A DNA stretch of 64,000 nt from NCBI RefSeq assembly GCF_004346925.1, contig NZ_CP031167.1, positions 3,678,001-3,742,000 of the forward strand, written 5' to 3'. The translations under genes were made by a program, and so were the position numbers. Below the pieces are notes generated by a model that had not been told where the DNA came from, did no database searches, and saw only the letters and a list, made by a program, of their open reading frames with translations. Source of the stretch: Stenotrophomonas sp. ASS1 (GTDB lineage Bacteria > Pseudomonadota > Gammaproteobacteria > Xanthomonadales > Xanthomonadaceae). Every line of letters starts with the position of its first letter. Position 1 is the first letter of the stretch. Of this stretch, positions 10,413-18,826 are shown in pieces.

Positions 10413-10421
10413 CGACGCGCC

Positions 10422-11165
10422 TCAGTGCACCGCACGCAGCGGCGCCGCTGCGGTACGCGGAACGGCACGATCGAGATCGCGCGAGACCAGTTGCTGCACA
10501 GCCGCGGACAGATCGCCGAGCAGACCCCGCAGGCCGGCCAGCACACGGCTGAAGTGGTTGTAGACCAGCACGGCGGGAATCGCTGCGACCAGACCCAGCG
10601 CGGTCGCCAGCAGAGCCTCGGCGATGCCGGGCGCAACCACCGCCAGGTTGGTGGTGTTGCTGTGCGCGATGCCGATGAAGCTGTTCATGATGCCCCACAC
10701 CGTGCCGAACAGGCCGACGAACGGCGCCACCGCGCCGATGCTGGCGAGCACGCCGATGCCGCGTCGCTGCACGCGCGCGGTTTCCAGTTCAATGCGGTCC
10801 AGGCGCGAGGCCACGCGCTCCTTGATGCCGTCGCGGCTATCCAGTTCCTGCGACAGGCGCAGTTCGGTGCGCGCTGCGTCCAGCATGGCGAGTGCGGTAC
10901 CCTGCTGCATACTGGCGTCGGCGCTCTCGCCGGGCAGGCTCGGCGCCTGCAGCAGCAGCGCACGCGCTGCGCGCAGCTGCCGTGCCTGGCGGGCCAGTTC
11001 CCAGCCCTTGGCCAGCAGCACGGTCCAGGTGGCCAGCGACGCCAGCGCGAGCGCGATCATCACCGTTTTCACCACCACGTCGGCGGCCAGATACATGCCC
11101 CAGGGCGTCAGTGCAGGGGCAGCCACGGGGGCCAGGTCAGCAGGCAGCATCGTCTCGTTTTCCAT
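10422..11165 (-). CDS. exbB: TonB-system motor protein ExbB (MotA/TolQ/ExbB family)
   Basis: From 11165 (MENETMLPADL) the protein has 247 residues. Helix 1 lies near residues 25-50 (VVKTVMIALALASLATWTVL). The conserved MotA/ExbB block contains GVLASIGAVAPFVGLFGTVW and GIAEALLATALGLVAAIPAV. ATG 11150 is a second possible start with a similar spacing. Both overlap the 3' end of the DUF454 gene, which supports coupling. Role: proton channel of the TonB motor. Confidence 0.93.
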   Translation of the reverse strand: MENETMLPADLAPVAAPALTPWGMYLAADVVVKTVMIALALASLATWTVLLAKGWELARQARQLRAARALLLQAPSLPGESADASMQQGTALAMLDAARTELRLSQELDSRDGIKERVASRLDRIELETARVQRRGIGVLASIGAVAPFVGLFGTVWGIMNSFIGIAHSNTTNLAVVAPGIAEALLATALGLVAAIPAVLVYNHFSRVLAGLRGLLGDLSAAVQQLVSRDLDRAVPRTAAAPLRAVH

Positions 11166-11604
11166 CAGCATCAGGGGTCGCTGCACGGCGGCGTACCGTG
11201 CGCGGATCATTGGCGTCGTCCACTTCCACGACCGGGTTGGGCTCCAACCGCGGTGCGGGCCGACTGAGCACGTAGCCGGCGCTGACCGCGAAGAACAGGC
11301 CCACGCCCAGCAGCAGCCGCCAGGACGGATGTGCGCCCCAACAGAACAGCACGAAGCCCACCGCCATGCCGGCGCTGGCAAACGCCTTGCCCTTGCCCGA
11401 CACCGCGCCCTGCTCGCGCCACAGCCGCAGTGACGGGCCGTAGCGCGGGTGCGCCAGCAGGCGTTGCTCGAACTTCGGCGAACTGCGCGCGAAGCAGCCC
11501 ACGGCCAGGATCAGGAAGATGGTGGTCGGCATCACCGGCAGCAGCGCGCCGATCACCCCGAGGCCGACCATCACCCAGCCCAGCGCGAACCAGAGCCAGC
11601 GCAT
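11137..11604 (-). CDS. DUF454 (YbaN-type) inner-membrane protein
   Basis: The 155-residue product has the DUF454 pattern: LGWVMVGLGVIGALLPVMPT and FLILAVGCFARSSPKFEQRL, followed by HPRYGPSLRLW and two more helices. The family is a small inner-membrane protein of unknown function, recurrently next to heme or iron genes. Here it sits 31 bases after the heme oxygenase and overlaps exbB. The true start at 11604 (MRWLWFALGW) leaves the long upstream frame as an artefact. Confidence 0.88.
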   Translation of the reverse strand: MRWLWFALGWVMVGLGVIGALLPVMPTTIFLILAVGCFARSSPKFEQRLLAHPRYGPSLRLWREQGAVSGKGKAFASAGMAVGFVLFCWGAHPSWRLLLGVGLFFAVSAGYVLSRPAPRLEPNPVVEVDDANDPRTVRRRAATPDADGKRDDAAC

Positions 11605-11635
11605 CAGCGTTGCGCCGATAGGCGGGAGGCGTGCA

Positions 11636-12223
11636 TCAGGCGAATTCCACTTCGACGTGGCCGTGCACGCTGCGGAAGGCGGCGTCCGCCGCATCGATCA
11701 CCTGCTGCTCCTGCTCGGCGCTCAGCGGCACCGCATCCAGCGCAGCGGTGAATTCACGCCAGTGGCGCGCCGCGCCATCCGGGTGCGCGGCCAGGTGACG
11801 GGCGCCGAAGTCGCGGTCCAGGCCGAGCTTGGCAGCCATCTTGTACAGAATGGTGCCGCCGAGATTGGAGCCTTCGGCCACATACAGCCACCCCAATGCG
11901 GCGGGTAGCTCCAGATCGGACGGCAACGCCGCGATGTCGGCCCCCGGCAGGGTCTGCTCCAGATCCTGCAGGTCGCGCGCCACCTGGGTCAGGCGGCGGC
12001 GCTCGCCCAGGTCCGGCAGCAGTGCATCCAGCGCAGGGTTGGCATACAGCGCATCGATACTGCGGTGGAAGCGATACTGCACGCGCAGGAAACGGGCGAA
12101 GTTGCTGCGGTCGGCGAAGATGTCGCCGGCCATGATGCGCTTGTCCAGCGCGCCATGGCTGTCGCGGGTGGCGGCCTTGAGCCGCAGGCTGCGGCTGTCT
12201 TCAGGGGCGATGTGTGCGTTCAT
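11636..12223 (-). CDS. Biliverdin-producing heme oxygenase
   Basis: The 195-residue protein starts MNAHIAPEDSRSLRLKAAT. His in TRDSHGALDKRI near residue 23 is the expected heme ligand, and GWLYVAEGSNLGGTILYK is the conserved distal-helix segment. It would open heme to biliverdin, CO and Fe2+ in the cytoplasm. It heads an operon with DUF454, exbB, exbD and tonB, which is strong context for iron release from imported heme. Bacteriophytochrome-linked BphO enzymes have a similar fold, but no phytochrome gene is present in this window. The gene diverges from a DUF2789 gene. Confidence 0.9.
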   Translation of the reverse strand: MNAHIAPEDSRSLRLKAATRDSHGALDKRIMAGDIFADRSNFARFLRVQYRFHRSIDALYANPALDALLPDLGERRRLTQVARDLQDLEQTLPGADIAALPSDLELPAALGWLYVAEGSNLGGTILYKMAAKLGLDRDFGARHLAAHPDGAARHWREFTAALDAVPLSAEQEQQVIDAADAAFRSVHGHVEVEFA

Positions 12224-12329
12224 GGGGGATGCCAAGGGGGTCGTCCTGCTGTAGACGTTCGCCACGGGGCTTTCCCCAAGGCCATGTGCACCGATAATGG
12301 CGTATCCCTTCTTCCCGCAGGAACCGACG

Positions 12330-12587
12330 ATGATCACCACCGAACCGCGCATGACCAACCTGTTCCTGCAGCTGGGCCTGGACGCCAGCGCCGAGGGCAT
12401 CGCCCGCTTCATCCGCGAGCACCAGCTGGCCACCGATGTGGAAGTGGTCGAAGCGCCGTACTGGAACGATGCCCAGCGCCAGTTCCTGTCCGAATCGCTG
12501 CAGGCCGACGCGGCGTGGACCACGGTGGTGGATGAGCTGAACGAGTCGCTGCACGAAGATGCGGTGAAGGCGGCGACCGGGCTGTAA
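12330..12587 (+). CDS. DUF2789 family small protein
   Basis: The 85-residue product begins MITTEPRMTNLFLQLGLDA. It has the acidic, Trp-containing family pattern EAPYWNDAQRQFLSESL and WTTVVDELNESLHEDA. DUF2789 proteins are small, soluble and of unknown function. The ATG at 12330 is preferred over 12297. It shares a 106-base divergent promoter region with the heme oxygenase, where GATAAT at 12293 is a possible -10 box. Confidence 0.8.
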   Translation: MITTEPRMTNLFLQLGLDASAEGIARFIREHQLATDVEVVEAPYWNDAQRQFLSESLQADAAWTTVVDELNESLHEDAVKAATGL

Positions 12588-12599
12588 CTGGCTGGAGGA

Positions 12600-12678
12600 A
12601 GGCGCCGGGCATGGCCCGGCGCTACCGTTGTCTCCCGCTGGGGTCAGAGCCCTTTCTGCAGGAAAGGGATCCGACCCC
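12600..12678. repeat. SMAG element plus a GGGGTC...GACCCC palindrome
   Basis: A GCGCCGGGCATGGCCCGGCG hairpin followed by CTACC is a SMAG element in reverse. From 12640 a second palindrome begins GGGGTCAGAGCCCTTTCTG and ends GAAAGGGATCCGACCCC. A relative of it occurs at 31816. It lies between the convergent DUF2789 and TonB receptor genes and may end both transcripts. Confidence 0.65.
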
Positions 12679-12683
12679 GACGA

Positions 12684-15602
12684 TCAGTACTTCCAGGTCA
12701 ACGCCAGGCGCGCGGTGCGGCCCGGGGCCGGCATCACGCCCAGGGCAAGCGGGTCCAGGTAGTAGCGGTCGGTCAGGTTGTCCACGCCGGCTTCCACCGA
12801 CAGCTGGTCGTTGAAGCTCCAGCTGGCGAACAGGTCGACCAGGGTGGTCGGCCGGTACAGCTGCTGGATCGCCGACAGGCCCACGTTCCAGTCCTTGTCC
12901 AGCTTGCTGATCGGGCCGGCGTTGTGGACCACGCGGGTACCGAAGGTCAGGCGCTCGTCGAACAGGCGCGAGCCCAGGGTCAGGTTGACCATGTAGCGCG
13001 GCGGGTTCTGGGTATTGGTGTACGAGCCCTCGAAGCCGCCGTCCACGCAGTTCGGCGTGTTGGCCAGTTCATCGTTCCTGCGCTGTGCACCATAGGCACG
13101 GCGCTCGGCTGCGATGTCCGGTGCGCAGGTCTTGGCCTTGAAGTAATAGTGCGCGGACAGATCAGCAAATACCTTGCCGCTGTCATAGCTGGACTGGAAC
13201 TCCATGCCCGAGACCTTGAACTGGTCGACGTTGCGGATCAGTCCAGCCGACAGCGTGCGGTAGTCGCGGGTGATCAGGTCATCGATGCGGGTATCGAAGT
13301 AGGCCAGCTTCAGTGCCAGGCGGTCGCCGGCAGTGAACAGATCGTAGCGGATGGTGCTGGCACCGATTTCCCAGCTGCGCGCACGCTCCGGCTTCAGTTC
13401 GCCGACCGGCTTGGCGGCGGTGAACAGCCCCAGCGTGGTCTCGAACAGGCTCGGCACCTTGGTGCCTTCGGCGTACTTCACGTAGACCATGGTGTCTTCG
13501 CTGAAGCGGTAGGCCACGCTGGCGGTCGGCGAGAACGCGGTGTCACGACGGCGGATCGGTTGCGACCAGGTCCAGCTGACCGGCACCTCCAGGTCCTGCG
13601 CCTTGCCGGCGTCGTAGAAGTTCCAGCCACCGATGTCGCCCACCGTACCCTTCTTGTACGGTGAAGCCAGCAGCGATTCCTGGGTGAAATTGCCGTTGGC
13701 GTCCGGATACCAGTTCAGCAGCGCGATGCGCTTGGCCCGCCAAGACGGCAGCGCCGGGTTGCCATTGAGCAGCTCGGTGTAGCGGTACTGGCCCTGCACC
13801 TCGTAGGCATCGGGCGTGGCCAGGCGGTTGCGGTCATGCACATCCACGCGGTTCCAGCGGCCGCCGGCCAGCAGTTCCCAATGCTCATCGGGCTGCCACT
13901 TCAGCGAGGCCACGGCACTGTATTCCTTGCGCTCGGCGTTGCGCAGGAAGCGGTTGTTGATCAGGTCATCGTGCATGACCGGCCCCGAACTGCCCGGTGC
14001 AATGTCCTCATCGCTGTAGGACAGGCCGTAGTCGAGGGTGAATGCACCGGCGTGGGTATCGAACTTCGAGGTGTTGCTGGCATCCAGGCCGAAGCGCTTC
14101 TGCCGCAGCGGATTGCGGTAGGCATCCTTGTAACCGGGGTCGCCACTGAAGCTGGGCGCGTCGTACCACTCGGTGCGGCGATCGAAGTACCAGGGGGTGA
14201 TGCCGGTCAAGCTGTTGTACATCACGCTGTCGGTGTCGGTGTACGTGGCGTTGACGCGCAGGTCGACCAGCTCGCTGTCCGGGTTGAAGCGATAGCGCAG
14301 GGTGTAGCTGTCCATGTCGACGTGGCCCGGGTCCCATTGCGGAATGCGGTCACGATCCACACGGATGATCTGCGAGGCCATGATCTCGCCGGCGGTGCCC
14401 TCGTAGCGGCGGTAGCCCGCTTCCAGGGTCTGTGCATCGTCGATGCGCCAGGTGCCCTTGAGCAGCGCCGACTTCGAGCGGGCCGAGGTATTGAATACCT
14501 CGGTACGCGGCGGATTCAGCGGTGCCAGCGTGCGCCGGGTCTGCGGGAAGACATCGTAGCCATGCTTGCCGGAGAAGTAGTTGCCGTTGTCGCGGTAGGC
14601 GTAGGCGGCAACCAGATCGAAGCGATCCCAGTGTCCCGCAGCGGCCACGTTGAAGAACTGGCTGCCGGTGGCGCTGCGGTCGGTGCGCGGCGCGGCGCTG
14701 TAGGACGGCAGGTTGTTGGCGCTGTTGTTGGCCAGGCCGCCACGCACGCGCACGCCGAAGTCCCGGCCTTCGCGCAGCACGTCACCGATCTTCAGCGTCT
14801 CCATCTCGACCACACCGCCGATGCCACCGGAGGCGTTGGCCTGCAGGCTCGGGCCCTTGGTGATGGTCAGGCTGGAGATCAGGTCCGGGTCGAGGTAGGT
14901 GCGCTGCGACTGGCCGGCATAACCACGGTAGGTATCCATGCTGGACTGGCCACCGTCGATGATCACCGGCACGCGGCCCTGGCCCTGGATGCCACGGATG
15001 TTGACGTCGAAGCCGTTGCCCACGCGCGGATCACCGGCGGTGACGCCAGCCACGCCCTTGACGATGTCGCCGTTGGACGTACCGCGGAATCGCTCCAGGT
15101 GCGTGCGGTTGAGCGTGGTGGTGGAGCCAACGCTGCGATAGCCGTCGAGCAGGCGCGCCTCGTCGCTGGTTGCGCCGCTGTCGATACGGTCGCCGGCCAC
15201 GCTCAGCGTATCGGTGACGATCACACCGCTGTCGGCCTGCGCCGACGCTGCCGCTTCCAGGGTCACCGCATCGGCACTGACCCGGCGCACCGCCAGGCCA
15301 CTGCCCTGCAGCAGGTGCTGCAAAGCCTCGCTGGCCGACAGGCTGCCGCTGACCGTACGCGAGGTAACACCCCGGGCCAGAGTGGCCGGGTACACGACCT
15401 GCACGCCGGACTGGCGCATGTAGCTGCGCAGCGCCTCGTCCAGTGGCTGCGCGGGGATATCGAAGCGCTGCACGGCAGCGTGGTCACCGCTGGCATCCTG
15501 CGCGAGTACGGAGGGCGCGGCGCTGGCCAGGCCGGCCGCCAGCAGGGCGATGCACAGGCGGGACGGGCGCGGCATGCGGCCCGGACGATGGAAATCGAAC
15601 AT
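12684..15602 (-). CDS. TonB-dependent receptor with N-terminal signalling (STN) domain
   Basis: The 972-residue outer-membrane protein has a signal peptide ending in PSVLAQ. An STN domain (VQRFDIPAQPLDEALRSYMR to about residue 110) follows, then a TonB-box-like VIVTDTLSVAG, a plug (GTSNGDIVKGVAGVTAGDPR) and a 22-strand barrel ending in LALTWKY. An STN domain means a transducer that signals to a FecR-type regulator, and fecR and fecI lie directly upstream. The barrel carries VPSLFETTLGLF and LKPERARSWEIG in the FRAP/NPNL region typical of heme and hemoglobin receptors. With the heme oxygenase nearby, heme or a hemoprotein is the likeliest ligand, by inference. Confidence 0.85.
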   Translation of the reverse strand: MFDFHRPGRMPRPSRLCIALLAAGLASAAPSVLAQDASGDHAAVQRFDIPAQPLDEALRSYMRQSGVQVVYPATLARGVTSRTVSGSLSASEALQHLLQGSGLAVRRVSADAVTLEAAASAQADSGVIVTDTLSVAGDRIDSGATSDEARLLDGYRSVGSTTTLNRTHLERFRGTSNGDIVKGVAGVTAGDPRVGNGFDVNIRGIQGQGRVPVIIDGGQSSMDTYRGYAGQSQRTYLDPDLISSLTITKGPSLQANASGGIGGVVEMETLKIGDVLREGRDFGVRVRGGLANNSANNLPSYSAAPRTDRSATGSQFFNVAAAGHWDRFDLVAAYAYRDNGNYFSGKHGYDVFPQTRRTLAPLNPPRTEVFNTSARSKSALLKGTWRIDDAQTLEAGYRRYEGTAGEIMASQIIRVDRDRIPQWDPGHVDMDSYTLRYRFNPDSELVDLRVNATYTDTDSVMYNSLTGITPWYFDRRTEWYDAPSFSGDPGYKDAYRNPLRQKRFGLDASNTSKFDTHAGAFTLDYGLSYSDEDIAPGSSGPVMHDDLINNRFLRNAERKEYSAVASLKWQPDEHWELLAGGRWNRVDVHDRNRLATPDAYEVQGQYRYTELLNGNPALPSWRAKRIALLNWYPDANGNFTQESLLASPYKKGTVGDIGGWNFYDAGKAQDLEVPVSWTWSQPIRRRDTAFSPTASVAYRFSEDTMVYVKYAEGTKVPSLFETTLGLFTAAKPVGELKPERARSWEIGASTIRYDLFTAGDRLALKLAYFDTRIDDLITRDYRTLSAGLIRNVDQFKVSGMEFQSSYDSGKVFADLSAHYYFKAKTCAPDIAAERRAYGAQRRNDELANTPNCVDGGFEGSYTNTQNPPRYMVNLTLGSRLFDERLTFGTRVVHNAGPISKLDKDWNVGLSAIQQLYRPTTLVDLFASWSFNDQLSVEAGVDNLTDRYYLDPLALGVMPAPGRTARLALTWKY

Positions 15603-15880
15603 GGGGGAACCTGTCAGGTAATCGGTGCCGCGGGCGCGGCGACATCCGCAACACGGGCGGACACGGCGACGTACTGGCGGCGGCGGGTACGTTCGCGGAG
15701 TAAGACGGATGAAAGCGTGGCAACCCCAAGAGCGATTTGCGGCCGCGGCAGGTGCCGACCGTGGGTCGGCTGGTTGCAGTGGTGGGTGCCAACCGTTGAT
15801 AGGCTGCTTGCAGTGGTGGGTGCCGACCGTTGGTCGGCACAGGGACGGTCATCCACGCATGGCGTGGATCTACTGCACGA
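15603..15880. repeat. Repeat-bearing gap between fecR and the receptor
   Basis: Between 15752 and 15842 the phrase GCAGTGGTGGGTGCC(A/G)ACCG is repeated with changes, each time making a small hairpin such as GTGCCGACCGTTGGTCGGCAC (15820-15840). A GATCCACGCCATGCGTGGAT-type SMAG stem follows at 15851-15871 and overlaps the fecR stop. The receptor promoter should lie between 15603 and 15750. Confidence 0.6.
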
Positions 15881-16802
15881 TGGCGACGCCGAATGGAAGA
15901 CGAGTAACCCTAAGACCTGCTGTTGCCGCCAACGCGTCCAGCGCCTGTTCCGGGCGATCGATGCGCAATGCTGCACTGACGGCCGGCAGCTGCGACAGAT
16001 CGCCACGCACGAAGGTCGGGCCAGCGCGATAGCGCCCGACCCATTGCACGGCCTCGGCGACGCTGGCCTGCTCCAGCAGCAGTTCACCCTGCCGCCACGC
16101 GCCGACACTGTCGGCCGCCACATCTCCCAGACGCGTCACGCCACTGCGCTCGCCATAGACCGCACGCTGTCCCACCTGCAGGTAGGTCCAGCCACCGTCG
16201 GCCGGGCTGGCCACGCGCACCCTGCCCTGTCCGACCTGGGTTTCCACCTGATCGTTGTCGCGTGCGACGGAGAACGCGGTCGAGATGTCCTCGACCACGC
16301 CATTGCCCGCGCGCACGCTGAAACGCCGCTGGGCATCCGGGCTGACCTCGAACCAGGCGCGCCCGCGCAGCAGCTCGATCCGGCGTGCATCGGCATCAAA
16401 CCGCACGGCGATCGCGCTGTCCGCATCCAGCACGGCGCGACTGCCATCGGGCAGTTGCACGTTCTGCACGACATGCGAACTGCGATGGTCGGCCTGTAGC
16501 CGCAACCAGGCCTCCGGCCATGCCACCAGCATCGCCAGCGCAGCTGCAGCGGCCATTGCCCAGCGCAGCCGCCGCGTGCGCCGGCGTTCGGCGGGCCGGG
16601 CCTGCGGGCGTGGTCCGACGCTGCGCCACAGCGCGCGCTCGTGCTCGAAGGCCCGACGGTGCCCCGGCTGTGCCAGCCAGCGTTCGAACTCATGCATGCG
16701 CCCCTCGCCGATGTCACCCGAGGCCAGCCACGCGATCCAGCCCCGGGCCTGTTCGGCCAGGGCATCGTCATTGGCGGCGGGCAGCGTGTTCGGCGGGCTC
16801 AT
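15870..16802 (-). CDS. FecR-type anti-sigma/sigma regulator
   Basis: The product is 310 residues from the ATG at 16802; a TTG at 16826 would add eight residues, and neither has a good ribosome site. The N-terminal DUF4880-like part reads ARGWIAWLASGDIGEGRMHE and FERWLAQPGHRRAFE. One transmembrane helix follows (WAMAAAAALAMLVAWPEAWL). The periplasmic FecR domain has LPDGSRAVLDADSAI and VRAGNGVVEDISTAFSV. It would pass the receptor signal across the membrane to the ECF sigma factor upstream. Confidence 0.9.
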   Translation of the reverse strand: MSPPNTLPAANDDALAEQARGWIAWLASGDIGEGRMHEFERWLAQPGHRRAFEHERALWRSVGPRPQARPAERRRTRRLRWAMAAAAALAMLVAWPEAWLRLQADHRSSHVVQNVQLPDGSRAVLDADSAIAVRFDADARRIELLRGRAWFEVSPDAQRRFSVRAGNGVVEDISTAFSVARDNDQVETQVGQGRVRVASPADGGWTYLQVGQRAVYGERSGVTRLGDVAADSVGAWRQGELLLEQASVAEAVQWVGRYRAGPTFVRGDLSQLPAVSAALRIDRPEQALDALAATAGLRVTRLPFGVAIVQ

Positions 16803-16906
16803 CGGCTGGCGGACAGGCGCATTCAAGCGCGGGCGGAGGAACTAGACCGCATCCGCGGTCCAGTGATCAAGACGTTTCAGCGAGGGCCAACCCCAAGCCG
16901 GGGCGA

Positions 16907-17407
16907 TCATCGGCCGCTGCGCGCCCAGGCCAGGCGTTGCAGCGCGGTGCGCACATGGTTCTCGATGGTAGTCACCGACACCCCCAGACGGCGGGCGATC
17001 TCGGCCTGGGTCAGGCCCTGCAGGCGGTTGAGCCGGAAGATGGTGCGGGTCGGCTCCGGCAGGTGTCCCGCCGCGTCGAGCACCCGCTGCAGCTCGTCCT
17101 GTGCCATCGCCTGCTCCTCGGTCGAGATCACCTCGTCCGGCCCCCAAAGGTAGTGGTCGGCCAGCAGACGGTTGCGCCGGGTCGATTCGCGGCCATGGTC
17201 GGTGGCCAGGTTGGCGGCCAGCCGGTACAGATAGGCGCGCGGGTTGTCGATGGCCTGGCTGTCATCGACGCCACGTGCCTTGAACCACACCGCCTGGATC
17301 ACGTCCTCGGCGCCGTTGTCGCCCCCCAGGATGCGTTGCACCCGGCGCAGCAACGCAGGCCGCTCGCGGATCAGCAGTTCGGTGAGGGAGGCGGCATTGG
17401 AGGACAT
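16907..17407 (-). CDS. FecI-type ECF sigma factor
   Basis: The 166-residue protein has sigma region 2 (AEDVIQAVWFKARG, NPRAYLYRLAANLATDHGR) and region 4 (LPEPTRTIFRLNRLQGLTQA, RRLGVSVTTIENHVRTAL). This is the iron-starvation FecI group. It lies 104 bases before fecR and has a Fur-like box upstream, so it is likely made under iron limitation and then used to transcribe the receptor gene. Confidence 0.92.
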   Translation of the reverse strand: MSSNAASLTELLIRERPALLRRVQRILGGDNGAEDVIQAVWFKARGVDDSQAIDNPRAYLYRLAANLATDHGRESTRRNRLLADHYLWGPDEVISTEEQAMAQDELQRVLDAAGHLPEPTRTIFRLNRLQGLTQAEIARRLGVSVTTIENHVRTALQRLAWARSGR

Positions 17408-17453
17408 GCGCGGAACCGGGACGACAGACGGAAGGCGCCGCGCATGCTACTCC

Positions 17454-17480
17454 GTTAATGAGAATCAGTCACGTTCTCAT
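17454..17480 (-). promoter_or_regulatory. Fur-like box upstream of the ECF sigma gene
   Basis: GTTAATGAGAATCAGTCAC (17454-17472) matches the classical 19-base Fur consensus at 14 positions. A wider inverted repeat ATGAGAA (17458-17464) and TTCTCAT (17474-17480) is centred nearby. It sits about 50 bases before the sigma-factor start and touches the stop of the convergent-side unknown gene. Confidence 0.7.
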
Positions 17481-17953
17481 CAATGGATGCACCCGGTCAG
17501 CCCGTCATAGACGCTCTGCGAGGTCCCCGGCAGCGGGTCATGCAGTGGATTGCGGGCGGCGAGCGCGGCATGGAAGGCTTCCACCGGGGTTCCCGCCACC
17601 AGCGGCAGGCGGCACAACCAGGTCGGTTGCCGGGCCACGATCGCGCCATCGTTGCGGGACACCTCCAGATCGCTGGCGGCGAATGCCCACAGGCATTCAT
17701 GCACGGTTCCCCGCACCGCATCCACCGAACAGCGCAGGCGCAGGGCGCGGATATCGCTGTATTCGCCCTCGCAGAAGGTGTCGCCACAGATGGCATCGAA
17801 GCCATGCTGCAAACGGCCTTCCAGGGCAAAGAAGCGGTCCCAGTTGGCCTCCTGGTGCGGGTAGTCGATCAGGTCGACATAAGGGGACGCCTGGGCCAAA
17901 GGCGCAACCAGCAACATGCAGGTCAGGCCAAACGACAGGGCAGACACGTTCAT
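17480..17953 (-). CDS. Secreted protein of unknown function
   Basis: The 157-residue protein has signal peptide MNVSALSFGLTCMLLVAPLA ending QASPYVD. The mature part has six cysteines (ICGDTFCEGEYSDIR, LRLRCSV, HECLWAF, TWLCRLP, GCIH), suggesting disulfides in the periplasm. ATG 17953 is preferred because it opens the signal peptide. No family recognised. It lies on the same strand as fecI but upstream, and its stop codon overlaps the Fur-like box. Confidence 0.7.
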   Translation of the reverse strand: MNVSALSFGLTCMLLVAPLAQASPYVDLIDYPHQEANWDRFFALEGRLQHGFDAICGDTFCEGEYSDIRALRLRCSVDAVRGTVHECLWAFAASDLEVSRNDGAIVARQPTWLCRLPLVAGTPVEAFHAALAARNPLHDPLPGTSQSVYDGLTGCIH

Positions 17954-18137
17954 GGGCAGACTCCTTGGGAAGGTTGGTCCAGCCTGCGCTCCCATGCCGG
18001 CCGCCCCCATCAGCCAATCCCGGCCTGCCCGGTAGGCCCCCGCCCCGCAGCGCCGTCGGCCCCTCCCTCTGCACAGCGCCCGGCAAAGGCATAAAATGGG
18101 GGGCTATCCGTCTACATCCCCCACCTGGAGCACGACC

Positions 18138-18674
18138 ATGGGTCTGGAACTCGTCTCGCCCGGCAAGAACCCGCCGGAAGAAATCAACGTCATCATCGAG
18201 ATCCCGAAGGACTCGGAGCCGGTGAAGTACGAAGTGGACAAGGAAACCGGCGCGATCTTCGTCGACCGCATCCTGTCCACCCCGATGCGCTACCCCTGCA
18301 ACTACGGCTACGTGCCGAGCACCCTGTGCGGCGACGGCGATCCGGCCGACGTGCTGGTGGTGCTGCCGCTGCCGCTGGTGCCGGGCTCGGTCGTGCGCTG
18401 CCGTCCGGTCGGCGTGCTGAAGATGAGCGATGAGGCAGGCAGCGACGAGAAGATCCTGGCCGTGCCGGTCTCGAAGATCTTCAGTGGCTATGCCCACGTC
18501 GAAGACATCGCCCAGGTGTCCAGCCACTGGCTGGAGCGCATCGGCCACTTCTTCGAGCACTACAAGGACCTGGAGAAGGGCAAGTGGGTCAAGCTGGACG
18601 GTTGGGGCGGCGCCGCTGAGGCCAAGCAGATCCTGATCGAGGCGCACCAGCGCCATCTCGACAGCAAGGCCTGA
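18138..18674 (+). CDS. ppa: Soluble inorganic pyrophosphatase (family I)
   Basis: Ppa hydrolyses PPi to two phosphates in the cytoplasm, pulling biosynthetic reactions forward. The 178-residue product has the family signature DGDPADVLV, EVDKETGAIFVDR, MRYPCNYGYVP and YKDLEKGKWVKLDGW, all expected metal or PPi ligands. The start is MGLELVSPGKNPP at 18138, after CTGGAGCACGACC. It is monocistronic with a strong hairpin after the stop. Its presence alongside Pfp and HppA means PPi has three competing fates encoded within 15 kb. Confidence 0.97.
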   Translation: MGLELVSPGKNPPEEINVIIEIPKDSEPVKYEVDKETGAIFVDRILSTPMRYPCNYGYVPSTLCGDGDPADVLVVLPLPLVPGSVVRCRPVGVLKMSDEAGSDEKILAVPVSKIFSGYAHVEDIAQVSSHWLERIGHFFEHYKDLEKGKWVKLDGWGGAAEAKQILIEAHQRHLDSKA

Positions 18675-18685
18675 GCCTGAACCGG

Positions 18686-18715
18686 ATCGCTCCGGCGGCA
18701 CCCCGCCGGAGCGAT
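18686..18715 (+). terminator. Strong hairpin after ppa
   Basis: ATCGCTCCGGCGG and CCGCCGGAGCGAT form a perfect 13-bp stem with loop CACC, 12 bases after the stop. There is no T-run, so it may stabilise the mRNA 3' end or act with Rho rather than as a classical terminator. Confidence 0.5.
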
Positions 18716-18826
18716 GCGGGTCACGTTTCATGACGACGGCACATCACACGTGCCGCCGTATTAGGTAAATTGCGTCACTTCACACGTCGTCGACATCCAT
18801 CGTCGAGACAGCCAGGGGAATGTGTC

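Noticed and set aside
12290..12310. GATAATGGCGTATC as a Fur box for the heme oxygenase
   Set aside because: Matches only one half of the consensus; more likely a -10 box of the DUF2789 gene.
15700..15712. Minus-strand CGTCTTACTC as -10 element for the FecI-type sigma factor before the receptor
   Set aside because: No matching -35 element and no second example in the window to compare; too weak to list as a promoter.
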